From NCBI GenBank assembly GCA_030068145.1, contig JAPJBO010000373.1, forward strand, positions 1 through 64,000: DNA of 64,000 nt, given 5' to 3'. Below the pieces are notes generated by a model, which saw only the letters and a list, made by a program, of their open reading frames with translations, made no database searches and had not been told where the DNA came from. The position numbers and the translations under genes are program-made. Positions 10,292 through 21,359 of the stretch are shown here, piece by piece. The number at the start of each line of letters is the position of its first letter. Position 1 is the stretch's first letter. The stretch is from Diplonema papillatum (taxonomy: Eukaryota; Euglenozoa; Diplonemea; Diplonemida; Diplonemidae).

Positions 10292-11517
10292 CCCTTCCTC
10301 CCCTCCCCCCATCGTAGCCTCTTGGCAATCCCCCAGAAAGTCCAGAAAATCCGTGGTAAGGAAAGAAGACCCAGAATACCGTCACTAAAAGGCATGAAAA
10401 GACGCTGGGTAGTAAATGATGGTGTCGACAACGAAAATCAAAAGAATAAACCAAAACTACGCATTCCTTGTTGAAAGCCCCGTGTCCTGAGACGTCACGA
10501 CACTGCCTGACCATTCTACCTTCGTATTGTGCATCATCAAGCCAAGACGAGTCGAAGCAGCAGACGGAGCCGCTACGCACAGTAGGGATGGGAGACAACA
10601 AAGAAAATTACGGAAACCGCAGGGCTGTGAAAATGCGTTCGCACCTGTACTTGTTATTAGCTCATCCTCGATCGAATATTTCCCGTTGCCATCCCCCTCT
10701 AAGTCCGAGCAGCCTGCCTCCGTCAAGCTGCTGCTTTGGTGGTACTGTTTGTTCACAGTCTTCACTTCAAGCGAAGCCCATCAACACAGTTCCCGACTCA
10801 GTGAGACGCGAAGACAATGCCCGGTAACCCTCCATCCTGAAGCCTGAAGCCTCGGATGCGCCGTGTATACTCATGTGCCGAAGGCGTTCCGTCGACTCCA
10901 GGCGTGTACCAAAAGGCGTCCGTTCCTTGGACGTGTGCAGGATCCAGCTAAGCACCTGCTGTCCGCAATGTATGCGCGCTGTGCGTGTTTGTATGCCGAA
11001 AGGCGGTTTTATGCCTGCCGCCGTTCGTTTTCCATCGAAGGCGTGTACAACAATAAAGAACGTACTGCGGGATCCAGGCCAACAGCTGCTGCCACGATAC
11101 GCGTTCTGATCCTCGCGCGCCGTTCTGGGCATTCTCTTCCGAGTCAATTCGGGCAGTCGCGCCGCGAAGACCGCGTGTCACTGGCTCCCAGCACACGAAT
11201 GCAGGCCCGAGTAGCATACACCCACGCACGACCGACCGGCAGACCCTGCCTCGTGAGGCCTCGCAATGTCGCGCAACGTCCCATATACGGTTGGGGCCAT
11301 GCTTGCCTTTTGCCAGCTGGGAACGCCGGGGCATTGAAGCGACCTGTCGTGCTGCGCTGGTCTCTCGTGACCCTTGTGTCCAGTCTGCCTTGCAGGAAGC
11401 AGTCAGCGTGCTCGCGTGGGCGTGTCGCGTACCCGTTTTGACGTGGTGCCCCTCTTAGCAAGAGTGTGTCCACGAGTGTGTGTGTTGAAGCTCAGGAACG
11501 GGCGGAGTACAGCCCAT

Positions 11518-11979
11518 CTACGCAACGCGTTCACGATACTGCTGAAGCGCCCGCCCGCCGTCCGTGGTGACCGCGGCGTACGCGGTATTGTAGCCCCCCT
11601 TGTCTTGGGCTTCCTTCTTCGTGACATGCCGTGTTGCGGACTGCGCGCAGGAATCCGGGGGCAGACGTTTTCTCGTACCTGCGGGCACAGCGTGGGGATT
11701 GCGTTTCGTACATCTCAGGGTCGACATTCTGCCTCGTTGGTAGGCTCTTCCGCTCTTTCCTTCCACTCTGCTGTGTCCTTCCAGATCGCCTTGTAGGGTC
11801 GCGTCGGGTTGGATGTTGGCGGCCAACTTCTCGTGGGTCTTGACGAGGGTTGTGTCGACAGAGTGCGTGAGGAGGGTTGGGGAAGGAATGAACTGAGTTA
11901 TCCCTCGGTGGCGAAGGCGAGTATTGCCCGTCAACAGTAGGCTTGTGTCTGTAGTGGAGGAGGAGCAAGCAGCTCGCAA
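11518..11979 (-). other. Possible minus-strand exon or gene remnant, unidentified
   Basis: The minus frame reads as balanced protein (for example the stretch QPDATLQGDLEGHSRVEG, and near its end GGYNTAYAAVTTDGGRALQQ), unlike most frames nearby, and closes with a stop at 11518. There is no match to a family I know and no obvious start or splice signals. It could be a chance frame. Confidence 0.22.
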
Positions 11980-13212
11980 AAGCGAAGGGGGGAAAAGCTT
12001 GTCTGCACCGATAAGCCGGTCTACCCCTGTCCCGTGGAACTAGCATCCACTTTCTGTCACGGTATACCATGGGTCCTTCAGGAGGACTTGCGATGTCTTG
12101 CAGAGTTAAAAAGAAATCAAGCTGCCAGCAACCTCCCGGCAATCCGCGTCTCTCGGCGCGCTTAATTCTTGCCAGAAAAGGTACTGACAAGCAGTGTGAA
12201 GGGACGCAATAACAAGTAAAGGTACTTGACATGTGGACACTGCTTTAAGTAAGCAGGAAATTTCCGAGGCGGTTTCCGTCAAACCTGGTCTGTCGGTCCA
12301 GAAAGTACGATACCTTGGTCACACGTCACGCATCACGTAAAAAATACCTGTCGCGTGAAACGGATCACTTGTGATCCGTATGATATGTAAATGATCGGGA
12401 CGGCGGTGGAGACATGCTTGCGGAAGCCCGCTCCAATCAACCAAAGAAGTACATCACCATCTACACGGAAACGTGGATTCACAGCATGCCATCCGTGCCT
12501 GGGCATTTGTTGTGTAGGGTGAGTGGTCTCGGCGTGTGTGCCTTTGTCGCCCGTTCGATCATCAGAGTGATGGTGCAGTCGGGTGCGTTGGGGGGGGGGG
12601 TGCTTGGAAGGGGGGGTTAGGCACCACTTTTGCTTTTTTCTTTCTTCTCCTGCTACTTTCCTTTACGGTCTGTCCCCCATCTACTCACAACATAAAGAAA
12701 GAATCCATCCTAGAATTCCACCCCGTTTCGTAAAAGACCCTTTTCCCTTTTTTGTTTCTTTTTATTTGTTTCTTTGTCTTCGCTTCAGTTTTTCCTGCTA
12801 GCCACGCTCTCCCCAAATCTTGCTGAAAGATCGGGAGGGGGTTCCGCGGAGCAGAGGATGGGCAATTTTCTAGGCAAATCTGGGTTGAGTGCAGGGCGAG
12901 CGTTCGAGAGCAAGACCCACTTTGTGATTGTGTTGTCTCCCCTACAGGCTCTGTCGAAACAGGCTCGGCCAGTCCCCGAGTATTTCTGCATTGCCATCAA
13001 GCTTCATCCTCGTGCCGAAGCCGTGTAATGCAGAAGGCGGCTCTGCCATCGAGATTGATCGGTTCTCCTTCCAGACGTGCTCCGAACCAGAACGACACGT
13101 GCACGTACGCTGCTGAGCGTGGCCGGGCGTGCGCCTTTCTTTTTGAAAGGTCGCTGGTGCCACCCAACGGTGGGTGGCAGCAATGTGGTGTTGAACATAG
13201 GATGGCTAACTG

Positions 13213-13320
13213 CACACCAAAATCAGGGCTGCATCCTCTGTTGCAGCCGTGTTGTGCAGCATGCAGCTTGGGGAGTTGAGCCACCTCGTACAGGGCGCAA
13301 ACCTTTCGCAGCCGAGATTG
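13213..13320 (+). repeat. Interspersed repeat family E, diverged copy
   Basis: The marks CAGGGCTGCATCCTC, GCAGCCGTGTTGTG, GAGCCACCTCGTACAGGGC and CAAACCTTTCGC are in the same order as in the copies at 32566 and 57712. Confidence 0.65.
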
Positions 13321-13504
13321 CAATGACGTAAGAAAATGGTCGGAAGCATAGCTAAAACGCCTAGATATACAGATTCCTAGCCACGTCAACGAATGTATGG
13401 TACACTAAGGTTCGCATTCTTCCTTTCAGCCCTTCGCTCCGTAGTCGCTCTCCCGCCTCCTCTCTCCTCGCGGGACGGCAACCTGTTCTTTACTTAATTC
13501 GAAA

Positions 13505-13565
13505 TACGCGCCTAATGCTTTGTAGGAAATACTCGAGGAGGCCCGCTAGTTGCGCATCCCAAAGA
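13505..13565 (+). repeat. Interspersed repeat family C fragment
   Basis: Core TGTAGGAAATACTCGAGGAG followed by GGCCCGCTAGTTGCGCAT. Relatives occur near 18300, 49868, 52560 and 54303, with a diverged form inside the family D elements at 51157 and 55624. A further 3' half of the same family appears at 12850-13000 and 14350-14500. Confidence 0.65.
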
Positions 13566-13683
13566 AGTGTGTGTGCTGCGCAGGTAAGACCTGGGGCTTA
13601 GTGCCGGAAATGGAGGTCGGGCTGATGGAAGCCAGCTCCATTGGTATCCCGTCAAGCGCATACGTCGCCCGACACTCTTTACG

Positions 13684-13725
13684 TACCTGTACCTGTACCT
13701 GTACCTGTACCTGTACCTGTACCTG
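13684..13725. repeat. TACCTG hexanucleotide microsatellite, seven units
   Basis: Seven perfect TACCTG units. The minus-strand reading gives alternating Arg/Tyr or Val/Gln codons, which explains a spurious repetitive open frame there. Confidence 0.95.
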
Positions 13726-14568
13726 GCGTACCGGGGCGCGCCCCACCCGGTTGAACCTGCCAGCAGCCAGATAAAGGGCCCACGCTCCCCACTAACGCAA
13801 CACGATGCCGTGCGACATAACCGTATAGGCATACACGTTGTGTCTTTTTTCCTTTCACGTGTTATGTCATGTTTTACTATGCGAGACGATGCCAAAAGGG
13901 GGGAGTCGGGTTTGGACAGTAGTATTCTGGCAGAGCCAACAGGGACCTTCAAACCCAGAGGAGCGGGTTCTATGCTCAGCAGAAGGCTTCTCGGATTGAT
14001 GTGGGCCCCCATTCGCCCTCAGAAGATGGCTTCCGGAGCGTATAGGTCGCATACACCGTATGCACAGCATCGCACTTTGCCAGAATTATTGTTGAAAGTA
14101 TGCTAATACTGCCGGGGATGGTTGACTAGACCCGAGAAGAATATTCGAATACGAAGAACAAGCACCGTCGCAAGAGCTGCGACTCAGCTATTCTGCCCCA
14201 AACCTTCATCACTTTTGGCATTCTCTACGAAAGACCCTATGGCGGATCATGTACCTTTCTCGTTTGTGCACCTGGAAGAGGCCAACGGCTTTCTACCTGG
14301 GCAAAGGGCCACCTCAATAACAACTGCTGCCCCACGTTGCATGGAGAGGGGCGGGGGGGCTTTAGAAAGTGTGTCTTCTTCTGTGTTTGTTCAATGCAAA
14401 CGACTTCGTACTGTTTCCCTCCTCTCTAGCCTTCTTCGGAATTGGGCACCTGGCGGCACTTCCGAGTATTTCGGAGCCACCCCCATGCAAAATGGGCTTT
14501 CAGCCCTGCCTAGAAGGGGCGGATGGGTTCACACTTCACAAATTTTCCCTTCTCATGTTCCGCCATCC

Positions 14569-14791
14569 CCTAGGCATAGTGGTCAAACGATTCGCATGCG
14601 ATAATAATTATCGCATTATCGCACAAGATTATCGCATAGAATCGGCATCGCTATAGTACTCGACAGTCCGCAGCACTGTATTTGCCAGGTTTTAATCGTG
14701 CGACAATGCGAATGAAAATGCGATAATTGGCGCCAATCCCCCAAATGCGACAACATGCGATAATGCGAATCGTTTGACCACTATGCCTAGG
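14569..14791. mobile_element. MITE-like element with perfect 29-base inverted ends
   Basis: Positions 14569-14597 begin CCTAGGCATAGTGGTCAAAC. Their exact reverse complement forms 14763-14791. The 165 bases between are AT-rich with many GCGATAAT words, including the palindrome GCGATAATAATTATCGC just inside the left end, and have no coding capacity. The outermost CCTAGG is itself palindromic, so the target duplication (TA, CTAG or none) cannot be fixed. This is the structure of a non-autonomous DNA transposon whose two ends have not yet diverged, so insertion was recent. Confidence 0.92.
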
Positions 14792-14831
14792 CCCCCCCGG
14801 CGGCGTCCCCCCCCACCCTCAGGCTGCAGGC

Positions 14832-14975
14832 TGCTCCAGCTAAAGCTGGAGATTAAACAGCGGGTGCCACACCCGCTTTTCGGGAGCGGACTTACACGCG
14901 TGTTGGTTGTTGCACACCTGCTTTTCGGGTGTGACTGCTGGAACACACCCTCTTTAACTCCAGCGTTTGAGGCTG
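14832..14975. repeat. Hairpin-rich short element
   Basis: Begins with the hairpin CTCCAGCTAAAGCTGGAG, followed by nested inverted pairs (GCGGGTGCCACACCCGC). It ends with CTCCAGCGTTTGAGGCTGGAC. Related to 7501-7631 and 16780-16876. Confidence 0.65.
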
Positions 14976-15885
14976 GACCTCGCGTTTGGCGAGCATTGTG
15001 TATGAATTGAACCCGAACTCTGACAGTGCAATACGCGTGTGAACGAGACGAAGACTCCCGGTTTCCGGCGCACGGCATGATTCGCAACCGTCCTTGCTGA
15101 CCGAACGCATTGAGTGCTGTAAAGTGCAGGTGCCATGACAAGTCAAGCACTCTACACGGGCTAGTGTTACTTTATGATGTCGTCCGCTGGGAGAGTCAAC
15201 CAATGATGCGGAGGAGGTCAAGCTGGTCATGTCCAGGTCAGGGTTTGTCTCCGCGCCATCGACACCGTCGCCCACACACGGTGGCGGGGCCGCGACCCGC
15301 ACCGCAACGAAGCTATGTACACCCGCCGTAGTAGTACGGGGGCAGCAGTGAGGTGGCCGGAAGCTCCCCGAAGAATTTGACGTTCGAACGCAGAGTATCT
15401 GTGCGATGACCTGCACTAGTATCTAACTGACTGCCTCCTTGATCGTACCGTGTCGTGTTTTGAGGCGCTTGCCCGGAGAGATGTGCACTCTCACCTCGTG
15501 TTTCTCCCTCACTATCTCATTCCCAGGCACATGATCAAGCGAGCGTTTGTCCTTTGCACCTGAGCTTCCGTATCTTGCAGTTGCTCGGGTGCAGTGAGCC
15601 ACTGTCGGATCGAGCGTATACTAGAGCCGCAAGCCGGTTTGAGGGGAGGTTACCGCGGGTGTGAATTGGCTACCCCTATACGACGTTGGCCCTGAGAAAT
15701 CTAGCAAACTGCGTTTTCTTGCCCCTCAGGTCCAGCCCGTGGGAAAAAGCAGCGAAGGTCGACACATCTTCCGCACCCCCCGATGTTTCACACGTGTCCA
15801 CACCTTTTTGCAATTCTGGCCCCTGGAAAGATGGAAAGATGCTGTAGCAGATTTGGTTTGAACAAGGATCTGGCCCTTGTAGGAA

Positions 15886-16374
15886 ATGCGGATCAAGCAC
15901 TTCGTAAACGAAGTGAAAAAAGCTGAACGAACTTAGGCTGAAGAAGGGCAGTACTAAACCCACAAAGACGGCAGGGGCGACCGCAACTCTCCTCCCAAAA
16001 GGTGGCCGTCTGTTTGCGTACTACAGATCTGTTTTGTAGATAATGCGGGTCAAGAACTTCGTGAACGAAGTAAAAGAAGTCTTGGACGAACTTACACCGA
16101 AGGGCGAACTTGGCGTGCGGGTGGACTTGTTTGTTGTACGAAACACACAAAGACCACAGAAGCAACCGCAACGCTTCCTAGTGGTGACCGTCTGGTAGCG
16201 TATTACAAAGGAGATGTGTTTACCCGGGACAAGGGAGAATCTGGCGTTCGTGCGGGTGAGGCGGTAGGCCCTCTAACCTCCACCGATAATGAGTACAAGC
16301 GTTACCTGGGAGCATCGGCTGAAGTCGGTGAGAGTTTTATTCAGCAACTTGTTCTTCGAATGATCGAACCATAG
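15886..16374 (+). pseudogene. Duplicated remnant of an unidentified coding sequence
   Basis: Two copies about 157 bases apart (15886 and 16043) each start with ATG and encode a similar peptide (HFVNEVKKA versus NFVNEVKEV). Each then changes to a second frame that again agrees between copies: ATATLLPKGGRLFAYY in the first, ATATLPSGDRLVAYYKGD in the second. The second copy continues open to a TAG at 16372. Agreement at protein level across two frames suggests a real coding ancestor with an indel in each, or an unseen short intron. I do not recognise the protein. Upstream sequence from 15663 also contains a protein-like frame. Confidence 0.45.
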
Positions 16375-16779
16375 CAAGTGAAGCGACGATTTGAAGCGTC
16401 GCTCTTCAAGACCAGTAAACACTCGTGCACCCAAGGACCTTCTATCGTGTTGCGCACACGCTACACTTCTTTGGGTCCACCATTTTTATGAAGTGAAGTT
16501 GCGGTTCAACTGTGCAGTTGGTACCTCGGACCGATCTTCCCGACTCAAGCTGCACGATCTTCCATTTGCTAATTGCCGACAGCACCTGGTGCTGGACTTA
16601 TCCCCACGCTGCCAGTTGACTCCCAATGCCTTTACAACTCGATACAGAAGAAGACTTGGAACAGAATTCTGGCTTCTACGACCTGATAGTCTACCGCTGG
16701 AGGCGTACGTGTACGCACGTCTTTCAGCAGATCCCGTGCAACGAGGCTTTGCATGGCGGTTTTCAGCCCAGCACCTGCG

Positions 16780-16876
16780 GCTGAAGCTGGAGCTGAAAAA
16801 GGCGGGTGTTTCACACGCGTTTTGGGTGAGGCGTACCCTCTTTTCAGCTCCAGCTTGTACTGGAGCTGGACTCCGT
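16780..16876. repeat. Hairpin-rich short element
   Basis: AGCTGGAGCTGAAAA near the left is mirrored by TTTTCAGCTCCAGCT about 50 bases on, enclosing GCGGGTGTTTCACACGCG. Same family as 14832-14975. Confidence 0.65.
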
Positions 16877-17144
16877 CGTATCGTTTGCAATGAGTGAAGA
16901 AGGAGGGACCCTCTGATCATGATCAATAGCCACCAGAAGTCCACGTCTACGGTCCAGGGGGGACGGTGGCACGTCTTTGCTTTCCGTTCTTATTTCTTTT
17001 TGTTGCCTACGCGACGGTGCAGGTTTCTTTGTGAATATTCCATGACGCTCCGGCGAAACCCCGCACTCCCGTGTGTGCCGCTAGTAAGCTCCCGGACGAT
17101 TGCCACTTGCCACTTGCCAGAGGACTCGCTACCATGCACACACG

Positions 17145-17166
17145 CTCACACACACACACACACACC
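17145..17166. repeat. CA dinucleotide tract
   Basis: An interrupted run of CA units in non-coding sequence. Confidence 0.9.
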
Positions 17167-20040
17167 CACCCAAACGAAGCATTAGCCAGCTGCTGCTCGA
17201 AGCATGACGCAAACAGAAGCGCGAACAGAGACCCCTACTCCCAGCCCGGGGGTGCATCGGCCGTCACTTAGCCGTATATGAGCGTGGTCGTACTTTCGTG
17301 AAGGGAGGCACCACGTTAAAACGGGTCCGCAACACACACACCAGTTGGGGTTTGTGGTTGCCTGGGTGGCCGCAAAATGCGGAGCCGAATCCAACGAGGA
17401 CAGCCCCTGTTGCTCTCCTTGGAAAAGTGGTGCGACGCCGCTTGGTAGCTCAAGCTTCTGAGGCTGGATTCCAACCGTGTGTGCCAATCGCGGATTGATC
17501 CCCTCAGTTGCAATGCGTGTCAACAAACTAAGGTGCCATGCGGGGGAGGGCGAAAGCAGGGTCTTTTTCGGGTTTGAACGCGTGCGCCTGTTTTCCGAGT
17601 GCACACTTTTCCTCAACAACAACAATACGCACCTCTTTCCGTCCTTAGCGCGCTAACTCCGGTTATTTGCTGTGCAGGTACTTTTTCGAAACAAAAAGTG
17701 TCTTACTCGGTCTCGACGGCTGGTCGAGAGGCCGGAAAACAAAGGGAAGTGCGTGGGGTAAGGCCCACGGAAGCTCTTAAACGAGTGCTTTGTATGAAAG
17801 GGTGCCCCCAAGCTAGCTCTCATGCGCCCTCACTCCATCCATCCCTCTCTCCCCCTTTTAACCCGACGAAGGAAAATGAGTTGTGGAACGAAGGTTGTGT
17901 TTGCATCGACGATTGCCATCCAAAGCGCGGGATCAAGCTTGACCTGCCTCGATCGAGCCAACCGGACTGGAAGGGCAACGATGAAAGAAAAAGAAGAACG
18001 GAGAGTGCCCCAGTCCCAATGGCCTCGCCTCCTTCCCAGGTCTTGTACCCTTTCGTTTTTTGCGAAGAAACCCTGATGCTAGGGGCTTCTCCCCGAGGCG
18101 GATTCTCCTGTTGTCTCGTAGCGTGGTTAGCTGCCGCCCGGCGCACCCGACCCACATGGCTGTCCTGTCTGCCGACGACCGGCAGGGATTATGCAGCTTA
18201 CTTGCTGCTTCTTGCTAGAACACGTCTCTCTTCTGATCTGTTGCTCTCTCTTTATCTTCTCAGTTTGTCTTCACGGTCCTTTTCTGACAGCACTTTGCTT
18301 CATAGGAGACGGAAATACTTGAGGGCGGCCGCCAGTTGCGGATTACAAAGTGGGGTGTCAGACGAACGCGTCGCACACTTGCTGGACCCGGAACACGGTG
18401 TACGAATCGCTAGTCAGAGCTGGGTACAGGGGCGACAGACCCATCGAACCATCCAGTTCCTGGTGTGTCCCGTTACCACGGTCTATCACTTTCCCGGTCT
18501 CTTCGAGCTGCATGGCATTGCTTGGTGCGTAAGTCTCGGTAATCGCGGTATCACGAAAAGATGGACCGGTTGGTTTAGTACGGGCCGCCAGCGTTCAACA
18601 GAAAATAGTACGGCGCTTTCTTTTGTGCGCACCTGACGGAACTCACCTGCTTCGGTAAGTCTTTACGTAGTACGGTGCCAGCCACTGGGTGTTTTGAACC
18701 AACAAATGCATTGTAACACGAAACAACCCACTATTTCCGTGTAGAGTTGTTTCTCCCCTCTTGCCCGCCTCCTCTGAAATGAGCCCCGGGGCAGCACCTC
18801 CGTGTATGACCTGGCTGGGTCTCTGTGTGTTCCGTACTCCAGCCTCGTACGCCAAGTCCGCCAAGTGCGTCCAGGGCTTTTTTGACTCCGTTTGCGCGGT
18901 TCTTTTGATCCTCCGCTCATCTTCCCCTCGTTCCAGCAGGAATATGAATGCCCATTGACCCTCTGATGTTGGCACTTCCATCCCTGACACAAACCAGCTA
19001 GGTCTTTCTGCCCCTCTCGCGCTCGGTACGCAATAGTAGCACTCACGAGTTTCCGAGGGAATCTGCTAGGCTCGGGGTGTCTGTTCTTTCGGGCGAAGTA
19101 TTTTGTTTTAAAAAGGGCGATGCATTTTTTGTGCAACCCTGGAGAAAGCCCCGGAAGAAATGCTCTCTCTTTCTCCATCTCAGAAAGGTCTCAGCGCTGT
19201 AGCGACTACTATGGGTGCGCCTACTACGAGCGAGCCAATAGCAGGTCTGTGATGCTCAAAAGGCTGCACGCGCAATACACTGAGCATTAAACGAGTTTGA
19301 GAGCCTTCCGGACCTATCTTGAGAAGAGGATGGGAAATCTACTGAACTTGCGTCCTGATGAGGCTCGATGATTGTATCTACGGACGAGCTAGGGCGCTCA
19401 GACAGCTAGAGCGTGCGACCTGCTCTTGTTAGCACGTTTTCTCTCTCGGATAGATCGGCGTGACAGCGATGACGAGAACACATGGACGTGGGTGGAGGCC
19501 CTGGGATTGCTACGGCGCGACTACCCCCGCCCCTGTCCCTCCCACTGTGCTCGTGAAACGTGTTCTGTCTCTTTCTCCCTCTATCTCTTTCCTTTCTTCG
19601 GTGCTCTCCTGCCTTTTTTTTTTTTTTTTTTTTTGCGGAAAAAAGGAAACGGGACATTTCTCTCTTCTAACCCACTTTGCTCCGTTTTTTCTGTCTTCTC
19701 TTCTCATTTGTTTATTCATTCATTTCTTTCTTCCTTTTTTTTTCTGCTTCCACTGGCTTCTTCTTTTTCGTGTTTTCATTTCCTTCGAATTTGACCGAAG
19801 CTCGGAAAGGATGCAGTTTAGCGGCGATCTTGCCTGTTGAATGGACTGTCAGCTTTGACGCGTCAGACGTGTTAGCTGTGAGAATCTTCTCGGGGACTAG
19901 TCAGACTCTAGTTTTTGGAAGACTGGTCGTCTTCGTCGTCGTCGTGTGTGCTGCAAATCGATAAGCCACGCATCAGAAGAATCTAAGGCGTGACCTGAGT
20001 CCACCATACCGAGGAAACAAGCTTCACGTGTTGTCGTCGG

Positions 20041-20105
20041 GAACAGCACGGTATCTACGGACCACACCATCAAGGAGCTGCTGCCCACTCTTGAGAAGAA
20101 GGAGA
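20041..20105 (+). repeat. Upstream duplicate of the 5' region of the RIIa-SRPBCC gene
   Basis: About 60 bases from GGAACAGCACGGTATC to CCACTCTTGA are repeated almost exactly at 20391-20450, right before the gene at 20483. Read in frame, both copies give STVSTDHTIKELLPTLEKK. In the first copy the frame continues with a charged tail and stops at a TAG about 20186-20188. So this may be either duplicated leader or the start of a lost gene copy. Confidence 0.75.
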
Positions 20106-20482
20106 AGAAGAAGAGAAAAAGTCCGCTCCTGGTCCAGGAACGTGACGGTCAACCACAGCTTGCAAAGCTTGAGTCGGAGGCAGCATAGTGCCACAACCCC
20201 GTCCGCTCTGCCCTGTGGCTGACCGTCTCGACGAGCTTGTGTTCAGCGCGAGCGCCAAGCCCCAAGGTGCGCCAAGCCTTGATGCTTTAGTTTGGGAAAT
20301 CGGTAGCCTCTTGACCCGTAGGCCCGTGGCTCTGCAGTACCGCCGAACACGTGAAGCTAGGCTCCCGTGTAGCAGGCTTTCCCTGGTACCTAAACAGCAC
20401 GGTATCTACGGACCACACCATCAAGGAGCTGCTGCCCACTCTTGAAAAAAAAAGAGAGAGAGAAAAACGAAAAGCCATCGCC

Positions 20483-21058
20483 ATGGCAGATCCGAAAACG
20501 GTGTACCTGCAGAAGCATTGCATTCCGGAGATGATCGACAATTTGATCAACCGGCTGGTCGATGACGAGCCGAGCGACCCGAAGGCATTCCTGGTGCAGT
20601 GCCTGACCGGCACTGACGGAGGAGGCGCGGACGACGGCGGATACTGTGTGCAGATGGCAGCCGACGGTGTTGACGCAGAGTCGCTGATTGTATTCCTCGA
20701 CTTTGACGCGCAACCTGGGTACAAGGTGAGCAGCAAGTCAGCGAGAGACGTGGGTGCTACACGCGTGCCGACGGGGGGTCACGACTACACAGAGAAGCTG
20801 ATCTCACGGCAGGTAACAGACGACGAAATAAGCTACGCGTACACGATGGGCAACGATAACGTGCTGGGGGTCCGCAACTTCACCGCCACCATGCGCCTGC
20901 TCAAGGCCACCTGCGGGCCGATGCCGTCGTGTTTTGTGTCGTGGCGCGCCACGTGGGACGAAAAGGGCCACTTGCAATCCCTCGAGCTACCGCAGTCTGT
21001 CAAAACGTGGGTCGAATCCGCCGTCACGGCTTGCAAAGATGAGAACAGCGGCTTCTAA
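20483..21058 (+). CDS. DPY30/RIIa-like docking segment fused to SRPBCC domain
   Basis: A 191-residue protein. Residues 6-41 carry the pattern Y-L-x-K-H-x-I-P, a run of spaced Leu/Ile, then DEPSDPKAFLVQCL. This is the signature of RIIa/DPY30 dimerisation-docking helices, common in ciliary and protein kinase A anchoring proteins. Residues 60-185 fit the SRPBCC (START/Bet v 1, polyketide cyclase 2) pattern: a conserved strand EKLISRQVTDDEISYAYTMG, then VRNFTATMRL, then CFVSWRATWDE, and a final helix VKTWVESAVTACKD. SRPBCC domains bind hydrophobic ligands. I infer a ligand-binding protein tethered to a flagellar or kinase-anchoring complex. The frame is open upstream to 20351 without an ATG. I chose the ATG at 20483 because the docking segment starts there and the upstream sequence is duplicated separately. 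Copies of its 3' end follow downstream. Confidence 0.85.
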   Translation: MADPKTVYLQKHCIPEMIDNLINRLVDDEPSDPKAFLVQCLTGTDGGGADDGGYCVQMAADGVDAESLIVFLDFDAQPGYKVSSKSARDVGATRVPTGGHDYTEKLISRQVTDDEISYAYTMGNDNVLGVRNFTATMRLLKATCGPMPSCFVSWRATWDEKGHLQSLELPQSVKTWVESAVTACKDENSGF

Positions 21059-21285
21059 CTGTCGATGCCAGAGGTCATATGACTTTGTGGAGTCTTGCAA
21101 CGATGACACAGTGGCTTCTAATTGTCTGACGCAAGAGTCTGGTCGCATCCTTTGACTTTGTGAAGTCTTGCAACGATGACAGCGGCTTCTAATCGTGACA
21201 CAAGAGTCGGTGGTCGCATCCTCTGCGAAGCCTTGCGAAGATTACGGTGGCTTCTATTCGTCTAATGCAAAAGTCGTTGATGTGT
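21031..21285 (+). repeat. Tandem repeat starting inside the last codons of the RIIa-SRPBCC gene
   Basis: Four units of 64, 73, 65 and about 50 bases begin at 21031, 21095, 21168 and 21233, each opening with TTGCAAAGATGA-like sequence. The first unit contains the gene's own last codons and stop (GGCTTCTAA). The next two repeat GGCTTCTAA, and the fourth has GGCTTCTAT. Divergence rises with distance from the gene. Confidence 0.85.
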
Positions 21286-21359
21286 GTATGTGGTCCACAC
21301 ACCACGGTGGATGCTAGCAGGGATGCCATCAGCAGCCACTAGCAGTACGCCATAGTGGG

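Larger units (their letters stand above)
10292..20000. other. Gene-poor, repeat-rich stretch of about 9.7 kb
   Basis: No recognisable host gene. The long + frame at 17599-18636 and others have skewed, low-complexity composition and no domain. Pyrimidine-rich tracts lie at 12640-12800 and 19557-19790. Small poly-A, poly-T and poly-G runs are frequent. Identified repeats and remnants inside are listed separately. Confidence 0.55.

Noticed and set aside
10073..10474. Extension of the PROPPIN frame with a CPVCRHSG zinc-like motif
   Set aside because: The extension is translation of a family B repeat that occurs in other places where the frame is broken.
12414..12517. Short exon-like piece ending at a GTGAGT donor
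   Set aside because: Only about 35 codons, no acceptor or partner exon found; kept out of the feature list.
13684..13725. Regular spacing that might suggest a CRISPR array
   Set aside because: It is a simple hexanucleotide microsatellite with no spacers; the other tandem arrays also lack unique spacers, and the DNA is eukaryotic.
17599..18636. Open + frame of 345 codons
   Set aside because: Low-complexity Ser/Leu/Arg composition, no domain, crosses a family C fragment near 18300; a chance frame in repeat-rich DNA.
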